Source: Marsupella aquatica (lineage: Eukaryota; Marchantiophyta). From it: 64,000 nt of DNA. Below the pieces are notes generated by a model, which had not been told where the DNA came from, made no database searches, and saw nothing but the letters and a program-made list of their open reading frames with translations. The position numbers and the translations under genes were made by a program. Shown in pieces: positions 10,511-21,800 of this stretch. Numbering within the stretch: position 1 is the stretch's first letter; every line of letters starts with the position of its first letter. Location of the stretch: positions 4,650,001-4,714,000 of the forward strand of contig OZ316895.1 in the NCBI GenBank assembly GCA_973895155.1, in the 5' to 3' direction.

Positions 10511-13446
10511 CACTACTGAGCTACAGCCTGAAAGGTTGGGTAGAGCTATGGGGTGAACAGCATAGGAGAGTCATGAAGAGGGATTGGTTGGATCTCCTGT
10601 TAGGAAATATTATTACTATATAAGGTCATACTATACAAAAAGTTATTTTTTCAAAGTAGAGCATGACACCATAAACGTTGTATGTACTGATAAATCAGTG
10701 TTTTCATTGATTCAATCAACACATTGAAAATCAATATATTTGAATTTCATTTGATCATTGTTTATTGCTACTGGCCATATAAAAGAGTGAATTGTACAAA
10801 GAATTCTCTCTTTTTCACTCTCCTCTCCTTCTTCTCCTGTCCCGATCCACTTTTCATGAAAATATGCTATTTATGGTGAAACCTGGTGTAACAAATGATG
10901 GCAAGATTGACAGTACGTCCGATTCAAGCTTGTGAAAACTCCAGATCAGTGACGCAGTGAGGATGATCACAGCCTCCCCCTTACCCTGCTGTGCATTCAA
11001 TTTAGCAACCACATGATAATTTGTAACAAATGGTGACAAGGCTAACAGTACCTCCGACTCAAGCTTATGGAACTTCTAGCTAGATCAGTGACGCAGTGAG
11101 GATGATCGCAGCCTCCCTCGACCTTGCTTGCATTATATTTTAGAAACCAGTCCCGAAACCAATTTCTCAAACCCACGGAGCTTCAGAACCTCACAAGACT
11201 CAATAACGACGTTACTGTCCATCCAAATCCTTAGTCTCAGATCCAGGGAGTGAGCGCAAGGACGATCGAAGAGTCGCTAACTGGAAATGCCGCCTCGTTG
11301 ATTGAACTTCAGTCCGGTTTGCGCTGTTTCATACGAAACTGTTGGCTTGAAGCACGATCGGACCTTTAGAGTGATTTTCCGAGAACTCGAGACATAATCT
11401 GCAAATGTGACTTTAATGATTAGTGTAGCATTTGGAAGTTCCCGAAACTGGACACCGTACTGATTGCAATAATATAGAATGATAGTTAGCTCAGCTGAAC
11501 TGAAAGCTCAATCATTTTATTGAAAAGATCACGTACTTCAAATGTAGCCTCGCCCTTTTCCTTCCCTCGAAAGTGGAAACTTAATCGATGAATAAAGTCC
11601 ATGAGGGCCCCAAAGGACAAACTATGGGTCAGGAAGTGGTCGATGCAGAAGCAACTGTACACTTTGCTTAGCAGTAGGTCCGAATTTCAAACATTGTTCT
11701 CAACTGGCACGAGATCACTAATGTCTCCCATGGCGAAAGAACCATATGAAAACAACTGAAAAGTAGATCGTATCCATTTCGTGGAACTAGAAAGATATTC
11801 GAGTCTAGCTCTAATCAGCAGTCTCTTTTCATAGTTGTATTACTTTCCGATCGGACAGGCATGTTTGCCAATAACGTTGAATTTAAGAATCCCGGTTCCT
11901 CCTGCCGTCCCCAAATCTTGGTCTCTCCTGTACCCTGCCCAAAAACAAAAGACATTCCCTGTCTGATGGGCCTTGGACATCATTTAGGAAATTGTTTCAA
12001 TTCGTGGTATCCATAGACTCTTCAATTTGGTCGGTTCAATTGCGTTTCCTTTTAAGTTCCATAAAAAAGTTGATCTTCATGATTCATTTAAGGTTAATCG
12101 TTTCTCTTCAACGCGAGCAGATATTGCGTGCATTTGCTCGCTATCTCCTTCTACTTCGAATTGACTTATGACAACCCTTCCGCTTCCAATTGACTCGCGA
12201 AAGACTTTGGACTCAGTCATTCTCTTCTCATGATCCCGAGAACACACACAGACCGACTGTCCGTCTCAGTTTTCGTCTACTACTTAATTAGAATTGAGGC
12301 AATTCACGGACAGAGTCAGTTTCCGCTGTTCAACTTTTGCACTGCCTAGTCAACTCCGGATTCGTCTAAAAACTTATATTCGATGATTGTGTAATTGCTT
12401 TTCTTCGGACCTCTTTAGCCCATATTCTCTTACTGTACTAAAAGCGTTTTTGCCCAGTTCATGAGCTTGAAGACCTCTGGCACTCCAATCAGAACTTCTG
12501 AAAGGAAGTAAACTTGTAGAAATCATCACTTACAAAAAAACAATTTGCTCTAGACCCTTCCAATCCACAAAAGGAGGGTTTGGAGATTGACCAAAGCGAA
12601 GAAGCTCTTTAATCTGGGCAGAGTACAATCGAGTTTTTCGTAAAGTGGCAGAAGGTGGGTGAACGAGGTGCGTTCAATCCGGAAAATTGATGCTTTCCAA
12701 AAAGAAACCTTTAATTTGTCAGAGAAGAAACTTTGCATATTTCTGCTTTCAAGCACCAAAACTACTGTACTGAACACTCAAATCCCACTTGTGTTTCGCA
12801 AAGGGAAGCCACTTTACCGAAGAAGTAGGGTCAACAGAGTCCAAATCTACAGCAATAATCGCAAGTCATATATCAAAGATTTTTCTATCGCCAAAAACAA
12901 TCCTAACATCTTCGTAGAGCGAAGAAGATTGGACTTCTCTCTTCTTTGGTTAATTGAGTTGTTAGAGAATCCACAGGAACCAAAGCCGGTGGACTGGAGA
13001 GATGTTGCCCTTCTGACCAATCTGCAGAAGAGCAACGATTATTTCGGCAGCGAGAGTCTAGATGTTATCGCCAGCAACACGCCCAGCTGCTCTTGATCGA
13101 TACAAACAAATCCAGTCCAGTCTCTAGCTCCGGTTCATCCTAGCTACCCAGCTGCTGCTTGTCAATTGTCCTCTCAAGATCCCCTCTGTCAATCCTTGGC
13201 AATCTCCCTCCTGTATCGAATTCTGTCCCGATGGCGCTCTGCCAGTTCTTTTCGATATCTCCTGTCAATTGTAACCAACATCTTCTCAAATGGCTAGCGC
13301 TGCAGCACTGTGTCTGAAGTGCCTTCCTCTCGACAGACTGTACAATTCATGGGGTACTCAGATTTGCATTCGGGCAAGTGAAGTGAAATTCATCGATACA
13401 TTCGAAAATCGGTACATTCACTGAATGCTGCAACCTAGTCGGAATC

Positions 13447-14346
13447 ATGATCACATCCGAAGTCTGTTTCGACGAAGGCGGCTTCATAAACAAGCGAGGC
13501 ATGCGCCTGAATACTTGTCGGTGGGTTCCAGTGGAGAGGGAAGTGAAAGGGCTGGTTTTTTTGTGTCACGGGTATGGACAGGAATGCACAATATATTCAC
13601 AAGAGATCGGTCAGAGGTTGGCCAGGGCGGGCTATAGCGTGTATGGGATCGATTATGAAGGTCATGGGAAGTCAGAAGGCCTGCGGGGCTTTGTGCCGGA
13701 CTTCAACACCCTTGTGACAGACTGTGCCACTATTTTTGCAGGCGTCATGGATCTTCAGGAAAATGTCGGGAGGTCCAGCTTCTTACTCGGCGAATCGATG
13801 GGTGGGGCTGTGTCTCTGCTCATCAGCCGGAGGAATCTAGGCTCTCGGCTCCGTGGACTCGTTCTAGTGGCCCCAATGTTGAAGATATCCGAGGACGTCA
13901 TGCCTCCAAAGTTACTCGTCTCTTTGTTTATTAATTTGTTTATGCAGCTCGGCAAAGTCATTCCGAAGTGGAAGATAGTGCCCACCAACGATTTGTACAC
14001 GAAGGCATTCAAAGACCCGATCAAGCTCGAGAAAATCTGCTCCAACCCGTACATGTACCAGAGCCGTCATCGTGTGAAGACAGTGATTGAGTTATTGCTG
14101 ACAAGCAGTTTCCTTTGGAAGCATTTGTCAGAGGTTTCCTCCCCCTTCTTGTGTGTGCATGGCATGGAGGATGCTGTTAACGAGCCGGAGGCCAGCCAGG
14201 CGCTTTATGATTCGGCCAGTAGCAGCGACAAGACGCTGAAGTTGTACCAGGGGATGTGGCACGGGCTGCTGGGTGAGCCCGAAGAGAATGTCAATTTGGT
14301 TTTCGAGGACATCACGAAATGGCTTGACGAGCGAGCCCGTGGCTAG
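13447..14346 (+). CDS. Alpha/beta-hydrolase, monoacylglycerol lipase / caffeoylshikimate esterase-like
   Basis: Single-exon 299-residue serine hydrolase of the plant MAGL/CSE group (Hydrolase_4 fold). FLCHGYGQE near residue 40 is the oxyanion-hole HG motif and GIDYEGHGKSEG is the family GxDxxGHGxSxG block. GESMGG carries the nucleophile Ser117 (codon 13795-13797). HGMEDAV carries the likely acid Asp242, and MWHGLLGEPEE carries the catalytic His272, so the triad is complete. Length and motif order match plant family members, which hydrolyse monoacylglycerols, lysophospholipids or, in lignin-making plants, caffeoyl shikimate; substrate cannot be told from sequence. No signal peptide is visible, so a cytosolic or membrane-associated location is likely. 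The start is the first ATG before the conserved N-terminus. Confidence 0.9.
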   Translation: MITSEVCFDEGGFINKRGMRLNTCRWVPVEREVKGLVFLCHGYGQECTIYSQEIGQRLARAGYSVYGIDYEGHGKSEGLRGFVPDFNTLVTDCATIFAGVMDLQENVGRSSFLLGESMGGAVSLLISRRNLGSRLRGLVLVAPMLKISEDVMPPKLLVSLFINLFMQLGKVIPKWKIVPTNDLYTKAFKDPIKLEKICSNPYMYQSRHRVKTVIELLLTSSFLWKHLSEVSSPFLCVHGMEDAVNEPEASQALYDSASSSDKTLKLYQGMWHGLLGEPEENVNLVFEDITKWLDERARG

Positions 14347-14998
14347 CTGTTGTTTGGGCCTCACTCAGTATAGTTGCTGAAGTTCCACTGGTTTCTGTTC
14401 CTGTGTAATTCTGAGAGGGTGATCAGAGTGATCTCTACAGTTGGACGTCTCCTTGTGTCATTAAAGTTTGTCAATACTTGTGGGTAGTAAAGACGAGAGG
14501 GATCAAGCCGTAAACGCGACCTGATTCCATGGATGCAAATTTGTATCACGATACCCTCTACATTGCCAGATCTTCCTAGCTGCAGGCACAGGAGTTGGTC
14601 CAGATTACATCTTGCATTCAGTGTCCACACCATCTGAACATAGAATATGACCTGAAGAGCGCAAATTCTACTTGCACCCCGATTCAAGCTCGAATCATTG
14701 CAAAGCGAGGAATGCAAATCTAGGATTGCCAGGAACAGCTCTGATTGTAATTTTGAATAAATTAGTCAAAAGGGTGCCATACAGGATCTGGAGATTTGAA
14801 TTGCGGTTCTCCCATTTTCACTCTCAACGTTTCTTTCAAATATTCAGCACAGTGTTCCCACATCTCAGTTGTAGTTTGTAACCGCATATCCACCACCTCA
14901 GATGGGGAGATCAAATCTGCAAGGAGCTTGTCCATTGACCACATATCCTGCTAACCTGAACTCTCTCAAAGCTCAGGCTAATTTGCCCCCTTTCCCCT

Positions 14999-15085
14999 CA
15001 CTCAACCAGCTGGCGTTTGTCAGTTGGCCAGGGGATGAGCCTACAACAGAGAGGTCCAGGTTCAAGCCCCCCTTGTGACAGGATA
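14999..15085 (+). mobile_element. tRNA-derived SINE-like element, copy 1
   Basis: AGTTGGCCAGGGGATGAG followed by ACAGAGAGGT and the B-box-like GGTTCAAGCCC. The same order of words is present, inverted, at 33400-33520 (AGTTGGCCAGGGGATGAG, ACAGAGAGGT, GTTCAATCTC). Two related copies with Pol III A/B-box spacing support a SINE family. Element ends were not defined. Confidence 0.55.
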
Positions 15086-15220
15086 CTCTGATCATCTTAA
15101 TAGAGCAAACAAAAGAAAACAAACTTGAACACACATAGTAAAATGTGTACAGATCTTTATTTTCCGCCTTCTCCATTGAAGAGAAACGACAGACTTAGAA
15201 ATGTTCTCTTCAAGAATGCG

Positions 15221-15224
<4 letters not shown>

Positions 15225-15265
<41 letters not shown>
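15225..15265. repeat. (AG)n microsatellite, about 20 units
   Basis: Uninterrupted alternating A and G from 15225 to 15265. On the other strand it is (CT)n and creates a false Ser-Leu repeat frame. Confidence 0.95.
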
Positions 15266-15270
<5 letters not shown>

Positions 15271-17646
15271 AATACAAGAGATGTGAATCCCTTTCAACGG
15301 AACGCACAGAACCCAGCAAATAATGACATGTGGTGAGTTCAACAACTTACACCCGTGGCATAGTACATGAGTGATGTGTAACTGGAGAACTCAACAACAG
15401 ATAGCAGTTGATCACACGAGAAGACAGAGTATCACACGAGAAGACAGAGTATCACGACTTATTTAGCAAAGAACTCCTCATGGAGGTCCATATTAATTAA
15501 GGAGGAAGGCCAATCTCATCCAGCTTAACGCTTGTAGGATGCACTTACTGTCCAATAGCCAGGGTAGAGTTACCCAATGAATCAGGGCTGGAGAGAAGAA
15601 ATTAATTTCAAAGATATTAGAAAATCTCCAAACAAACTGCAACTACGAGCCCCTTTCTCGCCTTAGCTATGTCTTTGCAGTTTTTCTTCGTGACTTTCTT
15701 AATATGCTCATCGCAAACTAGCACCATACCATGCATATCAGGTATCTTCCAAATTGAACTCCCCTTGAATTCCCTATGTCCTTGTAATTACTCAGGACTC
15801 ACCAATATCACAACGCATCAAAATGGTCACAACACTCTTCAATTTGAGTCACAAAATTATCAAGACTTGGCAAGCAATCTACTGGCAATCTAGCATATTG
15901 GTTACTCAAGTACATCAGAAAATTATCTAGAGGTTTCACAAGCATTCTAAAATATTGGTCAGTCAAGTACAATATTTAAGAAAAAAATTTGGGGCACAAA
16001 TCTAAAATATTAGTTAGTCAGGTAGAAACTTTTAATATTTATTGGGGGCACAAGCTAGGATGGCACATAGTAACTGTCAGCAATGATCTTTTACTTGACT
16101 AAAATACCGCCAGAATCTTCCCTTATCGTGCTACTTGCCATTATAGCATGTTTATCATGTAACATGTCCCTTTGTTTTGTCTTGTTTTGTTAGTGATATG
16201 TAATTTATTTAATTTATCTTACAATAATAAAAATAGATACATGAAAAATATATGCCAAAATTAATTTATATTAATTAAGAATGAGGTGACATAACACACA
16301 AAACCATAAGTACACATGCAACAAAAAGGCACATTATGACCAAGAAAGTACAAAAGTATTAAAGAGTTATGCACGTATAGTACAACTTTTCACTTGCTTC
16401 TAGGTAATAACCGTAAACTCAATTAAAATCATAAATTTTGTAAAGGAAACAGGAGGGGAATTTAGCACACCAGATGTGCACATTGTTGAAATTCCTTTCT
16501 CTCACTCTCATGAGCAAAAAGAAAATTCACGAAAAGCATGATTGAAAATGAAAGATTAAATATTTATGAGAGGCTCCAAATACATTAAAACACTCTAAGT
16601 TCACTAAAATTAAAAGGGATGCAAAAGTTACTTCAAAATCAAACTAATACAAATTCTTCACCTGATCTGAATAAGACAAAATGCAAAAAATGTATTCACC
16701 ATAGAGCAGCAGCTTCATAATTATCGTGTTGCTGGCCATATGATCTAAAGAAAAGTTGAGGGAACAAACATTCAACTTTCCAAAGTTTTTTTGGTTCCCG
16801 AGTCTCACCTTGTTTTATCGCGTCACACAAACACTAATGGTACGTGTCTGACTCAAACATAATCCTTTCTTTTTTCTGCGATGACAACCACTGACATCAC
16901 GTGTTGCCAGTAATTTTGGTGTCATGGGGTTCGCTACCAAGTAACAAGTGTAAAGGAGAATGGTTGGAAGAGTGTTGGATTTTGATTTGAATGCAATTCC
17001 TTGACTCTCTGTTGGCTGACAACCAAAAACTTGTGTTTCCACCCATACAAAGTCATGGCAGCCAGTTTGGGAGTATTTCTTGAGTTTTCATGCATTCCCC
17101 TTACACTGTCACCTCCTATGGTATCACTTGTCAATGCCTATTTTTTGTTGGGTGAACGTGATCGTCCCTGTGGTATCACTTTTAATGGTTATTTATTTAT
17201 TGATCGTCCTTATGGTACCACGGATTCATTGCCCTGTCCTGAATTATTGGAGACGCTGACGGACGGTTTGGTTGGCTCTCTTCAATGGCGATTATTCAGA
17301 ATTGTAAAATGCTTCGCGGACGATTTCGGCTGATCGAGCTAGAAACGCTACCCCATAGCTTCCAACGTTGTCGAAGGGCTTCGGTTTCTCGCATTTGGGG
17401 CCTTTTTTTGCTCACATTGAGTTATAGTATAATATAATCTGCCGGCCGGCTGTTAGCTACAGTCTGTTGTGCTTTCGCCTGTTTTTATTTCTTCTCGATC
17501 AAGGTTACTCAGCTTCTCGTCCTCGATTCCGTTCGACCGAGGGCTCCACAATTTCTTAAAGCTCTAAGGCGATTCTGGAGGATTGAGAGTATCGAGAAAC
17601 ACTACTGGGAGTCGTCATCACCGACTGACTTCACTTCACTTGCCCA

Positions 17647-17654
17647 TATAAAAG
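17647..17654 (+). promoter_or_regulatory. TATA box candidate
   Basis: TATAAAAG followed by GGCCCC and a C/T-rich stretch. It lies about 1.15 kb before the NLR start, so it could serve that gene with a long spliced leader. A second TATAAAAG at 28031 sits a similar distance before the same palindromic element (125 versus 136 bases). The box may therefore belong to a repeat such as an LTR, not to the gene. Confidence 0.35.
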
Positions 17655-17774
17655 GGCCCCATTCCCTACCCGGCTACAGTAGTGCTCCTTCGTGCAAAGT
17701 GGTGAACAAGGCACTGTCCCCTCTTGTACAGGTCCATTCCTAGTGAAACTGAAAGTGTGCACTGTATAATGATG

Positions 17775-18236
17775 TATAATGAGAGCTACGGGTAACCCGT
17801 GGCTCTTCTACGGGTACTTCTGGTTTAATCCTTGAGGACTTAATTTTCATGATCGAGGTAGTCTTCTTCTTGGCAAGCCCTAAGGATCAAAACCTACTTT
17901 GCATCTTAACGTGTTTCTAGGAGAATATGCTTTTCGATCCACGGTCGTCCAGACCCCGTCCTTTCCCCCTGAAGTTTCTGTTCAATGTTCAATCTGTTTT
18001 TGTCTTATAATGAGAGCTACGGGTAACCCGTGGCTCTTCTATGGGTACTTCTGATTTAATCCTTGAGGACTTAGTTTTCATGATCGAGGTAGTCTTCTTC
18101 TGGGCAAGCCTAAGGATCAAGCCTACTTTGCATCTTAACGTGTTTCTAGGAGAATATGCTTTTCGATACGGTCGTCCAGACCCCGTTCTTTCTCCCCTGA
18201 AGTTTCTGTTCAATCTTCAATCTGTTTTGTCTTATC
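17775..18236. repeat. 231-bp tandem duplication with a palindromic hairpin in each copy
   Basis: Copy 1 is 17775-18005 and copy 2 is 18006-18236, highly similar, differing by point changes and small indels. Near the start of each is a 23-base near-palindrome (17783-17805 and 18014-18036) built from GAGCTACGGGT and ACCCGTGGCTC around a single central base. The open frames inside (18041-18451 and antisense) are unlikely to be genes. Confidence 0.85.
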
Positions 18237-18802
18237 ATCAGCTGGCTTCCTTGTCGCTCATGGTCCAAAGTTTTTGGCAGCTGATATATAAGATTCTCAT
18301 CTTTCCTTCCCTCCCTACGTGGAATACATGCAATATTCATCCGACCGTTATCAGTTGCAGTTGCCAGGAGAAGCAGTTCAGTTCTAGAAGAATGGGTCTT
18401 AGCCAAAGTAATGGTATCCCAGCCAGATTCACTCTATTGGTCGTCATGTAGTCCACAGTCAGATTTTGGTATTGGCCCTGATCGAGATGATGTGTTCTTT
18501 GTTAACTTTGTTTTGTTGACACTGCTAGCTCTCTTACAGTGTTACCGACGGAGTGCTGTGACTCCACAAGCAGTGGCTCACAAACCAAACTCATGAGTCA
18601 AGACCCTGAAGAACTTCTCTGACATGTTTATTTGCATCAAGCCATCTGAAAAGTCAGAGGTGTAATCATTTACACGGTCTCCATCTCCAATAAGCTAGCA
18701 CCCACAATGTGTCTGCACGTAGAAAACTGAGAGCGGGCTGCTCTTTGAAACTCTTAGTAGTCATCCTTCGATTTGGTTTCCCTTCCTAGTCTAGACGAGG
18801 AT

Positions 18803-21800
18803 ATGGGCTGGATATGGGATTTGCTCTCCAGGCTGATGGGCTGGATCTGGAATCTGCTCTCTATGCTGTCGTCCTTTAATCTTGTTCGTCCTCCTAGTTT
18901 AGAAGAGGATATGGTTTCCATAAGGGATCTGCTCTCCCGGCTACCGACAGATATAAAAGCACATGTTACACTTTCAACATGGGGGTCGCCATCAAGAGCA
19001 GAGTGTGAAGATGGTCCTCTCCGACTACGGGAGGTAGAAGTTCGTTATTGCTTTAGAACTTGGGGTTTTGTTTGGGTTTAGTTACTAAATCTCAATTCCT
19101 CAGCAACACCTTTCACTGAGGTTCCTCTGGCTAAGAGTGCTCGCTATTTCCATTATCATCAATAGTATTTTGTTGCTCAAACTTGTGATAATGGTGCCCC
19201 TTGTTCATGTTAATCTCGTTGCAGATTAATGACTATGTTTATGAATTATGGAGTCCTGTAGACTCGCCCCCCTCGGTCGAGCTCGTCTTTTTCCATGGTC
19301 TCCAACTGAAAAAATCGCAAGAATCACATCTTGACACATGGATCGCAGAAGATGGTTCCGTACTGTGGCTGAATTGGATCGTGGAAGAGTTTCCCAATGC
19401 CCGGATTCTAGTTATTTCCTACGATGCACACACAAGGAGAAACACGACAGATGGGCATATGGATATGTTTGTCACAACAGAAAATTTGCTCCAGTGTTTG
19501 ACAGAAGCAGGAGCTCAAGTTGGGCAAAGTAAATGCCCCGTGATTTTAGTGGGACATTGCATTGGAGGGCTTGTGATGAAACAACTTTGCGTTTCTGCCA
19601 CCAGGAAAGTAGCTATGGCCCTTAAGGAACATACGCAACCTGTGCAAAAGTTTTTAGACAACCTAAAAGGACTGTTCTTTTATGCCACTCCACACCATGG
19701 GACCAGGCTAGCTGAATCCAACACAGTATTCAGAAAAGGGATACTCTTTGCAGACTCTGCACCTCTCAATCCGGAAGCTGCAAGGCGAAATGAAGATTTT
19801 CGTAGCTTACGGGGGAAATATGGGTGGAGTACTCGTGGAGTAGGAGAAACAAATGCAGTCGCCCTGGTATGTAGCTACCGCTTTCATGTCCAACACTAAC
19901 AAATAAAACAATATATGTACTTCTGTCATATCGTGATCTCAAATGTTGTTCTTATCGCAAAACATATGAGAAAAAGCCAGATGAGAGAAACATCATTTGC
20001 AACAAAGAATATGTCAGTCTTTGTTCCACTCTATTTTATGATCATCCTCCCCTGTCCTCTGGGGTAAAACCTAGACGATGGATTGTTGAAGTAGAAATTG
20101 GAGAGTTATCCTCATCAGTTTGTTGCCATCTATCTTCCCAATACTTCTTCCAATCGTTATATGCACAGTATCTGATTAGAGAGATTTATACTAGGCTGAA
20201 AAAGCTTCTTAATTTTGCAAACAATTTTACAAACCAGGTTGAATAGTTTGTCTAGTGCTTTATGTTGGAGCCTGGCTAATCTTTTCCTCCATCAAATTCA
20301 AAGCACCACACCATGATACAGCTATGACCTGAGAAATTCTCAGAAGGATGGATTACTGAACCATGTGCAGTAGATTGAAGTTTTGTTCTGGCAACTTTCC
20401 ACAGGGGAGATTCAGAGGCCTTATTGTGGAAGAGGCATCTGCAAGGAGTGATGTGGATAAATTTTACACAGCTCCAAACACTGACCACTTCAATGTTTCT
20501 AGACCAAAATCAACTACTTCGTCCAACTATAGGCTCTTAGTGGATTTCATTGCTGATGTGATGAAACAGGTAATTAAGTAAGAGTTGAAAGCCAATAACG
20601 AAGACGCTCAGAATATGTTGTGAAGTTACAGCGAGGATGTTTCTTTGTGTTGAGCTTGGTAGACTTTCTTGTTTCTGCGAAGAAGAGCAACTATATTCAA
20701 TCGAATTGTCTCGTTTGTGTACATTCAAGACTTGACTTGGACTGTTCTATCTTTCAGTCAGACGGACAGATTCACGATGACGAGCATGTTCACAAAATAT
20801 GTACGGGCCTCCCAGATCATTCTGTCGGCCTGACAACGCGTGCTCGGGAAGTTCAAGAATTGCTGAAGGATGGAGCTGTTTTGGGGATCTTTGGCATGGG
20901 TGGAATCGGGAAGACCACCCTTGTCCGGGAAGTGTTCAACAATATTTCAAAAGACTTTGAGTACACCTGCTTCGTCGATACTGTGAAAGGCTTCGCCATT
21001 AACGTATTGGAGAAGGTGGTTCTTGAGAGCTTTCATCACAAAGGGGTCAAGCTGGATGGGACTCAATCGGAATGGTCTCGGATGAAGGGGAAGAAAGCAT
21101 TGGTCGCTATGGATGACGTTGACTCGGTAGATCAATTACTTCGAGCCCTGCCTTCATGGCAGCACTTCGGGGATGGCAGTTGCTTCATCATCACAAGCCG
21201 TAATCAAGAGGTTTTCAAGTTTCACAAAAACTCTAGTGTCTATGAGCTTCAATTTTTGGACACCAATGAGGCGATGAAGCTTTTCTGCACACATGCGTTC
21301 GGCTCAGACAGAATTCCTCCAGGTAATTCGGAGCAGTTGGTTGAGTCAGTGGTGGGGAAATGCGGTGGGTTGCCACTGACGCTGGAAGTTATGGGCCGGT
21401 ACCTTCGTAACATAAAATCGGGTGAACTGTGGGAGGACACAATAGACAATCTCCAGAAAGCTATATCCGTTGAGGGAGCTCAAACTGAAGACGACAGATT
21501 GTGGGCTAGATTGGAGGTGAGCTATAATAAGCTTTTAAACGAGGCGCAAGATTTGTTTTGTGACGCGGCCACGTTTTTCTTTGGAGAGCGATTGGACACA
21601 GCCCTTGCTGCGTGGAATAACAGGAAGGCGGAGACAACATGGAAAAACTTGGTTGATAGGGCAATGGTGAAGGAAGTCACCGTGACAGGCTGGGAATCTG
21701 CACACCCAGTTCAATACAAGATAGTGTGGGTCCATGAGCAATTGCGAGACCTGGCTAAGAAGAAGCTTGTGCAAAATACCATGCTGCAAGGTAGCGGTGA

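Larger units (their letters stand above)
8545..13446. other. Intergenic spacer with repeat debris
   Basis: About 4.9 kb without a supported gene. It holds a candidate inverted-repeat element (9251-9506) and a copy of a dispersed purine-rich family (10050-10510). Two related blocks near 10870-10990 and 11035-11110 share GACGCAGTGAGGATGATC and flanking bases, about 170 bases apart. The open frame at 12659-13096 contains no ATG codon and is not called as a gene. Confidence 0.5.
14347..17640. other. Intergenic AT-rich spacer
   Basis: No supported gene. It contains a SINE-like copy (14999-15085), an (AG)n tract (15225-15265) and a directly repeated ATCACACGAGAAGACAGAGT near 15411-15450. A degenerate repeat near 15890-16040 reuses CTAAAATATTGGTCAGTCAA-type words. 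16100-16800 is very AT-rich with no discernible structure. Confidence 0.5.

Noticed and set aside
12659-13096. 145-codon frame before the alpha/beta-hydrolase gene
   Set aside because: It contains no ATG at all, has no recognisable motif and no convincing splice link to the next gene.
15092-15319. Minus-strand frame with a Ser-Leu repeat
   Set aside because: Produced by the (AG)n microsatellite.
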